A stretch of 64,000 nt of DNA from CAWFZT01 sp963820415 (GTDB taxonomy: Bacteria; Chloroflexota; Anaerolineae; Anaerolineales; Anaerolineaceae). A program made the position numbers and the translations under genes. Location: positions 1 to 64,000 of the forward strand of contig CAWFZT010000009.1 of the NCBI GenBank assembly GCA_963820415.1, given 5' to 3'. Below, piece after piece: positions 36,335 through 45,562 of the stretch; within the stretch, counting starts at the first letter, position 1, and each line of letters opens with the position of its first letter. The notes under the pieces were generated by a model. It saw only the letters and a program-made list of their open reading frames with translations. It was not told where the DNA came from and searched no databases.

Positions 36335-36664
36335 TTATTCCAATAATTTCACAGCTTTTTGCAGAACCTGCTCGATATTCAGCCCATCTGAATTAATGAT
36401 CACCGCGTCACTGGCGGGGCGCAAGGGCGCCACTGTCCGCGTCGAATCGATCTGGTCCCTACGGCGCATAGAAGCTAAAATATCTGGGTAAGTCTGGGTT
36501 TCACCCCGCAGTCTCACCTCTTCGAAACGTCTGCGGGCGCGCTCTTCTACTGAGGCATCCAGGTAAATTTTGAGATCTGCCTCTGGCAAAACCACCGTAC
36601 CGATATCCCTTCCGACCATTACCACCCTGCCACGCTGACCGATCCTGCGCTGTTGCACCGTCAT
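36335..36664 (-). CDS. cmk: Cytidylate kinase, C-terminal part (frameshifted gene)
   Basis: This ORF supplies the second half of CMP kinase: VVMVGRDIGTVVLPEADLKI, YLDASVEERARRRFEEV, the lid region with MRRRDQIDSTRTVAPLRPAS and the terminal DAVIINSDGLN. It overlaps the N-terminal ORF by four bases at 36661-36664. The frame is open upstream to the shift at 36676-36679, where VRLAMTVQQRRIGQ would follow the Pro-Gly of the first half. One missing G in a G run (four instead of five on the minus strand) explains the break. A restart at the ATG of 36664 would leave the P-loop on a separate chain. Confidence 0.88.
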   Translation of the reverse strand: MTVQQRRIGQRGRVVMVGRDIGTVVLPEADLKIYLDASVEERARRRFEEVRLRGETQTYPDILASMRRRDQIDSTRTVAPLRPASDAVIINSDGLNIEQVLQKAVKLLE

Positions 36665-37008
36665 AGCCAGACGGACCCCGGATAAGCTGAGACGTGAGAA
36701 ACATTTGCATCCACCTTTGACTTACGGATCTGCCAGGTCACATCCTCGCCATTCAGCAGCACATCATATTTTCGACCATCCTTCTTAGTAGGCGGTTGCA
36801 CATCGATTTGCACCCGTTCCGATAGGCCAGTGACTTCCTTTTCGTCGCTAACCGAATGGAATGTCTCGAGCGCCGCCAGCGTTACGGCGCGGTACATGAC
36901 CCCCGTATCAAAAAGCAAATATCCGAGAGTTTCTGCGAGCTTTTCTGCCAGCGTCGATTTGCCAGAAGCGGCGGGACCATCAATGGCAATGGTTTTGGGT
37001 AATGTCAT
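36661..37008 (-). CDS. cmk: Cytidylate kinase, N-terminal part (frameshifted gene)
   Basis: The ORF holds the P-loop of CMP kinase in IAIDGPAASGKSTLAEKLAE, then LLFDTGVMYRAVTLAALE, the NMP-binding insert, DVTWQIRKSKVDANVSHVSA, and ends in the shifted PGSVWL. CMP kinase phosphorylates CMP and dCMP to the diphosphates and is normally essential, so a disrupted copy is surprising unless the shift is an assembly error. The gene is the last of a long minus-strand run and lies 29 bases after the GT39-like gene. In many bacteria cmk sits near lepA or rpsA, consistent with the position. Confidence 0.9.
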   Translation of the reverse strand: MTLPKTIAIDGPAASGKSTLAEKLAETLGYLLFDTGVMYRAVTLAALETFHSVSDEKEVTGLSERVQIDVQPPTKKDGRKYDVLLNGEDVTWQIRKSKVDANVSHVSAYPGSVWL

Positions 37009-37037
37009 CTTCTTTCACCAGCGGATGAGATTTTCAC

Positions 37038-38795
37038 TTAAGGGTAATGAGGTGTTGTATCTGGACCGGCGCCGGGGAACAAATCACTCCTCACCCACAG
37101 CACGATGATGTCCTGGTCCTTAATTGCATCGCGGAACATAAACCAGTTCAGCCAGGTTGAGGGTTGTGTCTTGGACCAATTTACCAGTTGGCCCAATGCG
37201 AAAGACTGCCCGGTATAGGAAGCGCCCAGGGACAGAGACTGTTGGTCCCGGGTGATAACCAGGGAAGGTTTCGCATCCGGAGGAATCTGGTCGATGAAAT
37301 TTACATTTTTCCAGTTGCGCAGCGCCCAATGTAAGGATGGCGACGGCAGGCTAATGACGGACAGGTCGAGCCAATCCCGCCTTCCGGTATTCCATTCGGA
37401 TACGTCTCCCAGGCTGGTGATTAATAAATTACCTTCCAGGACATATGGAGAAGACCGGTACAATTCGGTAGAAGGCGAGGGGCCCAGGCCAGCGGCGTTG
37501 ATTGTTCCCGCAAGGGTAAATAGGATTAAGATAAGACCTATCACACCTGCTAACCCACTCACCGCCGCTCGAAGTGACCAGCCCCAGACTACCAGCACTG
37601 AGATTACCACAATCAGTAACAACGCCCCGGCAATTGCCGCCAGGTGTAACTGCGCATCCTGCATTCCCAATCCGCCCGGGTTGGCATTGACCAGCCAACT
37701 CACATTTAGCCACGTGAAAGCCAACAGAGCAAAGATGAGCGCCATCTGGCCCAAAGAGATATACCAGCCTTCAAATCCCTCCAGGTGGATGCGGGCAATT
37801 TCCCTGGCCGCCAGAGCTAACATTGGAATCAAGGGCCAGACCAGATCGCTTACTTGCCGTCCAGGGTAGAATAATGCTAATAGTAAAGCAACCAGCATCC
37901 AGCGTGCCAGGAAGCTATCAATTTTATCGCCGCGAACGAAACCCAACACTATTCCGGCCAGGCCGAGGAAAAATGTCAACGGTGAATAGATCAGCAAAGC
38001 CGACAGCATGCGTAGGGGAGTGAATGCAGGAAATACTGCCCACCCCTTCAGGTAGGCCGCCAGGCCGGTAAATATTGCGCCCAGGCCCTGTGGAGCGAAG
38101 AAAAATCCTGTACCAACAATGAACAGGGTGGCAGCAGCCCATACCAAACCCTTTGACCAGGCCAGTGGTGGGGTAACGTCCTGGCTGGATTGCGAACCAT
38201 CTTCAGTTGTCTTTGTAGGGCGATTTTCCGCTTCAGCCGGCTTCAGAAGCGCAGACCATCCGGCAATCAGGGCCAGGCCCAACAAACCAGGCCAGAGCTC
38301 GGGCCCACCTAAAGCAGCCAATCCGGCGCATATTCCTAGCCAGGCCGGTTCATTATCCAGGTAAAACCCAAACGCCAGCACCACAAACGTAACCGCCAGC
38401 ATGCTCCCGTCAGCCTGGCGTGAGACCGCTACCATGCCGGGATCCAACGCCAGGAAAAAAGCCACGCACAGCGCAGCAGTTTTTCCAAGCTGCTTGCGGA
38501 AAAGGAATGGGGAGAGAGCCAACAAGCTGCCCACCAGGGCCGGCCAGAAGCGCGCCAGCCATTCGCTGCTGGGAAGTAAATAGAATAATGCCGAAGTAAG
38601 CAGGATATACGCCGGCTGCATTCCGATCAGGGTATGGCTATTTTGGGCCAGGTTAAACGCTTGCAGGGCCCAGGTGGCTTCTTGGTCAGACAATAAAGAT
38701 GCACCCAATGCCAGGAATCGCACACCCAATGCCAGGAAAAAAGCCAGGCAGTAAAGACCATGCTCGACGGTTAATTTGCCAGGTTTCATATACAT
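37038..38795 (-). CDS. GT39-like polyprenyl-phosphate glycosyltransferase (GT-C fold)
   Basis: The 585-residue protein has about 12 membrane helices. An acidic residue in the first outer loop (LLSDQEATWALQAFNLAQ) and QPAYILLTSALFYLL follow the PMT/ArnT pattern in which a loop Asp/Glu serves catalysis. A polar cytoplasmic insert (about 185-215, PAEAENRPTKTTEDG) and a C-terminal soluble domain of about 130 residues (VLEGNLLITSLGDVSEWNTG) complete it. Such enzymes move a sugar from a lipid carrier to an envelope acceptor on the outer face. It begins eight bases after the Chlor_Arch_YYY gene stop, so the two are co-transcribed. Confidence 0.75.
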   Translation of the reverse strand: MYMKPGKLTVEHGLYCLAFFLALGVRFLALGASLLSDQEATWALQAFNLAQNSHTLIGMQPAYILLTSALFYLLPSSEWLARFWPALVGSLLALSPFLFRKQLGKTAALCVAFFLALDPGMVAVSRQADGSMLAVTFVVLAFGFYLDNEPAWLGICAGLAALGGPELWPGLLGLALIAGWSALLKPAEAENRPTKTTEDGSQSSQDVTPPLAWSKGLVWAAATLFIVGTGFFFAPQGLGAIFTGLAAYLKGWAVFPAFTPLRMLSALLIYSPLTFFLGLAGIVLGFVRGDKIDSFLARWMLVALLLALFYPGRQVSDLVWPLIPMLALAAREIARIHLEGFEGWYISLGQMALIFALLAFTWLNVSWLVNANPGGLGMQDAQLHLAAIAGALLLIVVISVLVVWGWSLRAAVSGLAGVIGLILILFTLAGTINAAGLGPSPSTELYRSSPYVLEGNLLITSLGDVSEWNTGRRDWLDLSVISLPSPSLHWALRNWKNVNFIDQIPPDAKPSLVITRDQQSLSLGASYTGQSFALGQLVNWSKTQPSTWLNWFMFRDAIKDQDIIVLWVRSDLFPGAGPDTTPHYP

Positions 38796-38803
38796 CAGTC
38801 CTT

Positions 38804-41452
38804 CTATTGCCCCACCTGATCGACTGGAGCAGGTCCGGAATACTCGTAAATCGTGACAACACCTTTCTGGAAAACGATCTTCAAGTTGTTCTGGAATTTG
38901 GCTTCACTGACCCGGTAAGCGCTGCGCTCCAACCCGCCAACGTAAACATAACGGATATTGTACTCCTTGAGGATGGTTTCAGCTTCAGACCAACTGGTGG
39001 TCTTATACACCTGCTCAATATCCTGCTGGCGCGAGCCTATCTCACGTGCCCCGCCACGCCACTGGCTTTCATGCCCGGGCCAGCCTAAAACAGTTTGCTG
39101 ACCTGAAACCTCGGAGATACGTGCAAAACTGGAATAGCTGCCGCCCACAGCTTCGGCAACCACACCCAGTGGAGCCTGCTGTAGCCAGTGGATGGCATCC
39201 ATTTCGTCCGGGTTGTAGGTTTGAATATAAGCGGTGCCGTCCAGGGTCCACACGCCCGGGTTGAACTGGTTCGTCTTGGTCAACAAACCAAATACCGGGT
39301 AAGCTAACGCCATTAAGATCAGGATTGTCAGGCCAAATGAATATATCCAAATCCAGAATTTCTTCAACTCCTTCAAAAGGATAGCCGAACCAAAGGCCGC
39401 CGTCATTCCCCACAAGATCCAGGTCTGGAAGTAGAACTTGAATATGGTATTCATGCGCCAGCCAAACTGGTCTCTTAAGTATACGAATTCTGGCGCCAGT
39501 GTCAAACCGATCCCAGTCAATGCCATTAGGAGTGCAAACAAATGCGGCGACCTCATCGCCGGTGCAGTCAGGTTTTCAGCCGGCTGTACAAGATCTGTGT
39601 CTGAAGATAGTGGGTCCTCCTTTTCAGAGGATTTATCACGCCAGCCGCATAACAGGCCCCAAACTACGGCCAGCAAAACGAAGAGCAATATCCACGTCCC
39701 AGGCTGCAGAAAACGCTTTATTAGAGATTCGGTAATCAACGCTGTGCCACTCACCCCCCCGTGCAGGTCGGTAAACAATCCGATTAGCCCGGATAACTGC
39801 AGATACAGCAGGGATCCACCAGGTAAGAAATTCACCAGGGCTGGCAAGCGGATGATCAATATACCCAGCAGGTACGAGAATACCCACAGACCACCCACCA
39901 ACCAGGCAGAGAAAACCAGCCCTCTTTTAAATTGTGCCCATGATCCTTGTTTTCGCCATAACCAGATCAGCCAGGCGATGATCGGCAGTAAAAGCGTAGA
40001 AAACATCACCCAGAAATAAACCCCACGCGTGAAAAAATCCAGGCTGGGCAGGATTCCGCCTGCCTGCGACGCGAAACCGATGTAGAAGGGCAGGTAAAGC
40101 AGCACGCCTACCAAACCCAGGGCCAGTCCCAATTCGATGAATTCCCAGATACGCCTCCAGCTCCACCCTTCTTGCTGGAAACGTACCAGGGTGAAAGTGC
40201 AGCAGAAAAACGCCACATAGATGGGGAAATCCCAGGTGTTGATAAAGGCCAATCCCCCCAGCAACACCGCCGCTAACCAGAAATCTATCTTTTTCATCCA
40301 CGAGAAAAGGAACAGCCCTTCAGAAGGTTTTTTTTCGCCTTTGACCCAATCGAGGATGGCTGAAAGCAAACGCTTTGGGCCAAATGACAGGCTGGCCTGG
40401 TAATAAAGATTTAAAGCCAGGGAGATAACCAACAATGCAAACGGCATTGCCAGTACGTGCGGGTGCAGGTCAGAAAGCAAGTAAGAAAAGAAGGGGAACT
40501 CGTCGATGATTTCACGTGGCTGGCTTGACAGGTCGAAATCTTGCAGCACGCGAGATGCCCTCCACCACCAGATTCCACCCACTCGGGTTGGAAACCAGCT
40601 CAGAGGCAGCGAGGGAGGCTTATTTATTTCAAGAATGTTCAGCCAGGTCCAGAACCTCGACTGCATGCTGCCATCGGCTGTCTGTGTCCAAAATATCCCT
40701 CGGGCATGCAGCATTTCCAGGAACCCCTCAATATTGCTGACAATCAAGATGAAGAACGGCGCCAGCAGCGCACAACCGGCGCCAGCGGTTGAAACACTTC
40801 CTTTGTCCAGGTCTTTTACCGGTTTATTCTTACGCCAACGGTTGAGTAGCGAGTAGAGGATGCCATAAGCCCCCAGGGCTGTCATTCCAAACCACAAGGA
40901 AATCGCCAGGTTGAAACCAACTCCGGAGATCACCCCTGTCATGCGGATCAACATAGCCACCATGACGTAGCCAAAATAATAATAGGAAATGGCATATCCC
41001 GAAAGCCAGGGGTCCATGGGCGGGAATTTCGGGGAACGCAAGATGGCATTGATGAAAGCTAGCTCCATCGGTTTCTCAGTCCCAGTAATATCGGGGTTGC
41101 CTCCCCGCACCACGGCCATGAATGCAAAGGTGAGCAGAAACAAAAGTTCACCGGTCACCAGCAGGTGGATTTTACCTTGGCACCACTTGAACAATTCCTG
41201 CCATTTGCCTTTGATCGACCAGGCGCTCAGCCCAGCCAGGATGGCAAGCGCCAGCAGAACACCGCCTATATCGTTTTGGAGCACCTGGAAAGAGGTTAAC
41301 AGCCAGAAGACAAAGCCCCATAAAATCAGCCCCAGAGGGCGCGCCAGGGCATATCCGCGATCGTCCAGGTTGGGCAGCAGCCGGTATGCCAGCGGAATAG
41401 CCAGGATTCCCACCAGCATGATCACCAGGTACCAGGAGAGAAATGCAATCAT
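38804..41452 (-). CDS. Chlor_Arch_YYY (DUF2298) polytopic membrane protein
   Basis: This 882-residue protein carries the tyrosine-rich signature for which the family is named: GYAISYYYFGYVMVAML preceded by TEKPMELAFINAILRSPKFP and PMDPWLSG. It has about 16 hydrophobic helices with an outer loop (LSSQPREIIDEFPFFSYLLSDLHPHVLAMP) containing conserved acidic and histidine residues. The C-terminal soluble segment (WLQQAPLGVVAEAVGGSYSS, FARISEVSGQQTVLGWPGHE) is typical. The family is restricted mainly to Chloroflexota and archaea and is thought to be GT-C glycosyltransferase-like, but its reaction is not established. The neighbouring GT39 genes support a role in envelope glycosylation. Confidence 0.85.
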   Translation of the reverse strand: MIAFLSWYLVIMLVGILAIPLAYRLLPNLDDRGYALARPLGLILWGFVFWLLTSFQVLQNDIGGVLLALAILAGLSAWSIKGKWQELFKWCQGKIHLLVTGELLFLLTFAFMAVVRGGNPDITGTEKPMELAFINAILRSPKFPPMDPWLSGYAISYYYFGYVMVAMLIRMTGVISGVGFNLAISLWFGMTALGAYGILYSLLNRWRKNKPVKDLDKGSVSTAGAGCALLAPFFILIVSNIEGFLEMLHARGIFWTQTADGSMQSRFWTWLNILEINKPPSLPLSWFPTRVGGIWWWRASRVLQDFDLSSQPREIIDEFPFFSYLLSDLHPHVLAMPFALLVISLALNLYYQASLSFGPKRLLSAILDWVKGEKKPSEGLFLFSWMKKIDFWLAAVLLGGLAFINTWDFPIYVAFFCCTFTLVRFQQEGWSWRRIWEFIELGLALGLVGVLLYLPFYIGFASQAGGILPSLDFFTRGVYFWVMFSTLLLPIIAWLIWLWRKQGSWAQFKRGLVFSAWLVGGLWVFSYLLGILIIRLPALVNFLPGGSLLYLQLSGLIGLFTDLHGGVSGTALITESLIKRFLQPGTWILLFVLLAVVWGLLCGWRDKSSEKEDPLSSDTDLVQPAENLTAPAMRSPHLFALLMALTGIGLTLAPEFVYLRDQFGWRMNTIFKFYFQTWILWGMTAAFGSAILLKELKKFWIWIYSFGLTILILMALAYPVFGLLTKTNQFNPGVWTLDGTAYIQTYNPDEMDAIHWLQQAPLGVVAEAVGGSYSSFARISEVSGQQTVLGWPGHESQWRGGAREIGSRQQDIEQVYKTTSWSEAETILKEYNIRYVYVGGLERSAYRVSEAKFQNNLKIVFQKGVVTIYEYSGPAPVDQVGQ

Positions 41453-41482
41453 AAGCTCATTCGTTTCTTATCACACAAGATA

Positions 41483-44400
41483 TCAAGGAAAATATTTCAA
41501 GACTTTGTAAATGGTGGTTTGACCCTGATGGTAGACTTCCTTCCACAGGTCGCCGTCCCATGCTGTGAACTTTTCCAAACCCACCCCAGAATAATAAGCT
41601 TCCTCCAACTGTCCTACGATTATATAACTTACATCATATTTATGGATAAAATCCTCCGTAAACTGGCGGTCATCCGTTCTGTAGAAAATTCCAATTTCAT
41701 CGACCCGGTCGGTTACCCAGGTTGTAGGCACTACCCCACCCCGCTGCTGGCGCTGGTGCCAGTTCCAACCCACCACACCTGGTAAACCGGTGTAGATCGT
41801 AAAGCGGGTGCCCCAGCGGTACTCGACCGTATTGGCTTCGACGATCACCGGCGAGCCTTTGACGTTATCCTGCATCCATTGGATGGCTGCATAATCCTCG
41901 CCCAAGGTCATATCCTTGCCATTATCAGAATACTGAGCCGTCTGCATATATGCCATGCCATCCAGAGTATGCGGCGCCAGGGGAATCATTCGGTCGCGGA
42001 TTTTATCGGCCCCGCCCAATACGGTGAACATGGCTGCTCCACCCACCAGCAAGACCAGTCCAACCTGCCAGCTCGTACGCCAGGCCCCTGTCCATTCTTT
42101 GAAAACAGCGGGTAACAGCCAGATCAAGCCTGCCGCGGCGCTCAGTGAAAACAACGTCCAGGCCTGCAAATAAAACTTAAACACCGTGTTCATCCGTCCG
42201 ATATCCCCCTTAAGCACGATCAGTTCTACCGACAGGGTCAACGTCAATGCCGTGCCGATGAAAAACAGCACCAGGCGTTTTACATCTGGCTGACCCGGTC
42301 GTAGGATCAAGACCGCCGACCACAGCATCAAGGGAAGCACCAACCAGGCGATCTGAACTCCCTTCAACAGCAAAGCAAAGATAGCCACCACCATCATCAG
42401 TAATACGAATCCGATAATTCCCAGATAGGGGCGTAGTTTATTCAAAGCAGAGACCGGCGTCTTTGCCATCCAATCCCGCGTCTCCCACACCATCCAGGAG
42501 ATAATCACGAACAGGAACAATCCCCAGTGAGTGGTATATGACCAGAAAGGTGAATGATCACCCGTCCAGAGCTCAAACGAGGTGTAGCCCTGGCCGTACC
42601 AACGAGCGAAGGACTCGTAAAAGAGGAAAGATAACCCCACCAGCAATAGCGCACATGCGCCGGTCAACCACCAACGCCGGGCGGTTTCGCTCAATTCAGG
42701 CAGGATCGATTGGGGCGTGCGCCAATATTTAATTCCCGTATACAGTACAACGATCACTCCCAACGCCAGGTAGGTAGGTAAATCCCAGGTATTGGTCGGC
42801 CGCAGAGCACCAATCACTAACCCGGCCAGGCTGAAGCTACAGATAAAATGCAGCCAGCCATATCTACCCTGTTCGTCGCCCCACTGCCATTTTCCTTGGA
42901 GGATGGATAACCCCCAGGCCAACGCCAGCACGGTCACCGGCAAGGCAATCAGGTGGGCATGCGGATCGGCGTAAAGGAAGGTAAAAAATGGAAATTCAGT
43001 TATCGGCTCGTTGGGATACACCCGGCTGGGTATCCAATACCAGTCGCCAGGGGGATAGGGCAGCTTCACTCCGGCCAGGAATTTGGCGAACCCCTCGAAG
43101 CTGTAAATCCAGCGCATCGGTATAGATAGATTATCGATGTTTCCACCTGGGACGCCCAGCTTTTGGAAACCTTGCCAGATCATACGCACCGTGCCCAGGT
43201 TGCCAAGGATTAGTAGTCCAACCGAAGAGGCAATCCCGGCCAGGAAAGGCCAGCGTTCCAGGCCAAAGATCAAATGCGTGCTCTCAGCGGAAGTTTCGCT
43301 TACTTCATCAGGTGATCTAGCTGCGACTTCCTCCCCTGGTGAGGCTCCCTGGCTGCGCGGCTTGCGCTTCTTCAGCAAGTTCCAGCCAATACAGAAAGCG
43401 CCCATAGCCAGCATGCTGAACCAGGTGGGCAAGATCAGGTTATAGGCTACCGAAGGGATGATCCCCAGCCATTTGACCAGCACGCCAATCAATACAAAGC
43501 CATAATAATAATAATTGATGTAGCCCCCCGCAAACCAGGGGTCGTAAGGCGGAAAGGTGCTGGATTTCAATACAGCGTTAAAGTATGAGAAATCCATCGG
43601 TTTTTCGCCGCCTTTAGCAGGATGCCACAGGTCGGGGTTTCCCAGGCGGATCAGTAAGAAGAAGGTGAAGAACGCCAGCGCCAGGATTTCTGCAATCAGA
43701 ATGTAGCGCTTGTGCAGCTTCCACTCTTCTTTTATCGAATGTCGCTGCAGGTAGAATAAAACAGCGTTAACCGCCGCCAGGAGCAGTAAGGCCACGCTAA
43801 TTGTCAATTTGGTTACCGCAATCCCTGAGGAACCAGCCAGCCATACCAGGTAGGCTAACAGGACGATCCCTATCAACCGGGCCAACGGGTAACCTTTATC
43901 GCTCAAACCGCCCAGGGCCATGCGCACGAATGGATATACCAGCCAGCCAAGCAGGGTTACCGTGATATACCAGAGTAGCATGCTTAGGCCTGGATACTGG
44001 TTAAAAATCAGGTTACGATTGAAAAGATCTGCCCAGGTGCCGTTAGCCTGATCCTGCTCCAACTGCCCCTGGGATAACATCAGGTTGCCAGGATACTGGC
44101 TGGCCTGGTAGGGTGTCCATTGGAGTACTTTGGAAAGATCGACCGAAGATAAGATTGACGACACCTGCGCCGGATTGTAAGAGGCGTTCTTGCGGAAGAT
44201 CATCACCTTGGGCGCATCATAAACGGTGAAAGCTTCTTCGGCAAACTGGGTATTGAAACGCAGCGAGCCCAGCTTCGGATCTGATTGTTGGACGTAGACC
44301 AGGTCAAAACCGAGTTTGCCCTGAAACATACCCGGCTGGGCTACGTCATAGCACCAAACGATATCTTTATCGTCCGGGCAGCCCAGCAGATCGCGATAAA

Positions 44401-45538
44401 ACAAAGTGGTGAGCGGATATCGTTCTGGGACGCGCACTGTGGTCGCCCACTCTCGCCCGGAGCTGCTGAAAATGTAATCCGACTGGCTTAAGATGGATTG
44501 GAACCGTTGCAGTTTATCGGCATTGTCATCCCAGTACATTTCAAAGTTGAGGTCGGACTGATAAACACCCTTCTGGTAATCAAAAGGGTTGTCATTATAC
44601 AAATCCAACGGTAATGCGTCATCCCAGGTGGATTCGTCAGCGTGCTGGCTACCGTATACGGCGATGGCGCCGCTTCCATCCGTGACGCCTAGGGTAAAGT
44701 AATAGGTCTCGCCCTTATGTACGGTCACCGGTGAGGTGAATTGGAATGTATACGCTTTTCCACGTGGATCCGCTGCGATGCCGAAATCACTGGTGACCTT
44801 CGCACTGCCCAGGGGAGCGCTGGTCGGATCCGAACCTATCAGGGAGAATTGCAGGGTTTTCAGGCCATGGCCGCCTTCCCAATCCACGATCCACGGAAAA
44901 TAAACTTTCTGCAGGGCGCCGGATTGGCTGGCAGTGAATAAGTCGACGTAGTCCTGGCCAGGGCGCATCACCTGAACCGGTTCAGCCAACGCCTGGGGGA
45001 GCAGACTTCCGTCGGGCAAAGAAATATCGAGGGTCAGCTGACCTGACAGGTCGAGTAGCATGTTGTCGTTACCCACATCGACTGACAGGTAGTATGTTTT
45101 ACCCAACTCGACCTGCAATGGCTCGCCGAATGATACCGTGTAAGCCTTCCCGCGCGGGTCGCTGTCGTCATTGAACGCATCCGTCAAGAACCCGTCGGTC
45201 AGTGAAACTTTGGAATCCGGCGCCTCGTTAATATGAACTTCCAGGGTTTTTAGGTTGCCATTGGCCGATTGGTCGCGAATATGACCAAAATTGATGTCTT
45301 TCAGCATGCCGGAAGTCCGCGGTTTGAAAGCCATCAAGATCGGTTGATTAGAGCGCAGAGTCGTCCCTAAAGAATATCCAAGTGGCTGGTTCCAGACATC
45401 CGTTCCTGTATCGATCTTCAGGTTGATCGGGCCATCCACGTTTTGGTAAATCCAGGCGCTGGCTGACACACGTGTCGCCGGCTGAGTGTAAATACGCGTG
45501 AAAGCAAAAGCCCAGGCCAGCGTACCCAATATCACCAC
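41483..45538 (-). CDS. Chlor_Arch_YYY part of a split GT39-YYY giant membrane protein
   Basis: The ORF starts inside a transmembrane helix (VVILGTLAWAFAFTRIYTQP). It continues with about 470 residues of beta-rich extracytoplasmic sequence containing two similar modules (ADPRGKAYTFQFTSPVTVHK and SDPRGKAYTVSFGEPLQVEL). The DUF2298 membrane domain follows: GGEKPMDFSYFNAVLKSSTF, GGYINYYYYGFVLIGVL, and the C-terminal GLPGVVGWNWHQRQQRGGV. The frame is open upstream through SGAIGA to TGA 45563-45565, on the far side of which lies the GT39 ORF. A CGA-to-TGA change would make one protein of about 1825 residues. A restart at the nominal GTG start (45538) has no visible ribosome site. Confidence 0.82.
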   Translation of the reverse strand: MVILGTLAWAFAFTRIYTQPATRVSASAWIYQNVDGPINLKIDTGTDVWNQPLGYSLGTTLRSNQPILMAFKPRTSGMLKDINFGHIRDQSANGNLKTLEVHINEAPDSKVSLTDGFLTDAFNDDSDPRGKAYTVSFGEPLQVELGKTYYLSVDVGNDNMLLDLSGQLTLDISLPDGSLLPQALAEPVQVMRPGQDYVDLFTASQSGALQKVYFPWIVDWEGGHGLKTLQFSLIGSDPTSAPLGSAKVTSDFGIAADPRGKAYTFQFTSPVTVHKGETYYFTLGVTDGSGAIAVYGSQHADESTWDDALPLDLYNDNPFDYQKGVYQSDLNFEMYWDDNADKLQRFQSILSQSDYIFSSSGREWATTVRVPERYPLTTLFYRDLLGCPDDKDIVWCYDVAQPGMFQGKLGFDLVYVQQSDPKLGSLRFNTQFAEEAFTVYDAPKVMIFRKNASYNPAQVSSILSSVDLSKVLQWTPYQASQYPGNLMLSQGQLEQDQANGTWADLFNRNLIFNQYPGLSMLLWYITVTLLGWLVYPFVRMALGGLSDKGYPLARLIGIVLLAYLVWLAGSSGIAVTKLTISVALLLLAAVNAVLFYLQRHSIKEEWKLHKRYILIAEILALAFFTFFLLIRLGNPDLWHPAKGGEKPMDFSYFNAVLKSSTFPPYDPWFAGGYINYYYYGFVLIGVLVKWLGIIPSVAYNLILPTWFSMLAMGAFCIGWNLLKKRKPRSQGASPGEEVAARSPDEVSETSAESTHLIFGLERWPFLAGIASSVGLLILGNLGTVRMIWQGFQKLGVPGGNIDNLSIPMRWIYSFEGFAKFLAGVKLPYPPGDWYWIPSRVYPNEPITEFPFFTFLYADPHAHLIALPVTVLALAWGLSILQGKWQWGDEQGRYGWLHFICSFSLAGLVIGALRPTNTWDLPTYLALGVIVVLYTGIKYWRTPQSILPELSETARRWWLTGACALLLVGLSFLFYESFARWYGQGYTSFELWTGDHSPFWSYTTHWGLFLFVIISWMVWETRDWMAKTPVSALNKLRPYLGIIGFVLLMMVVAIFALLLKGVQIAWLVLPLMLWSAVLILRPGQPDVKRLVLFFIGTALTLTLSVELIVLKGDIGRMNTVFKFYLQAWTLFSLSAAAGLIWLLPAVFKEWTGAWRTSWQVGLVLLVGGAAMFTVLGGADKIRDRMIPLAPHTLDGMAYMQTAQYSDNGKDMTLGEDYAAIQWMQDNVKGSPVIVEANTVEYRWGTRFTIYTGLPGVVGWNWHQRQQRGGVVPTTWVTDRVDEIGIFYRTDDRQFTEDFIHKYDVSYIIVGQLEEAYYSGVGLEKFTAWDGDLWKEVYHQGQTTIYKVLKYFP

Positions 45539-45562
45539 AGCTCCGATGGCTCCGGATAGGAT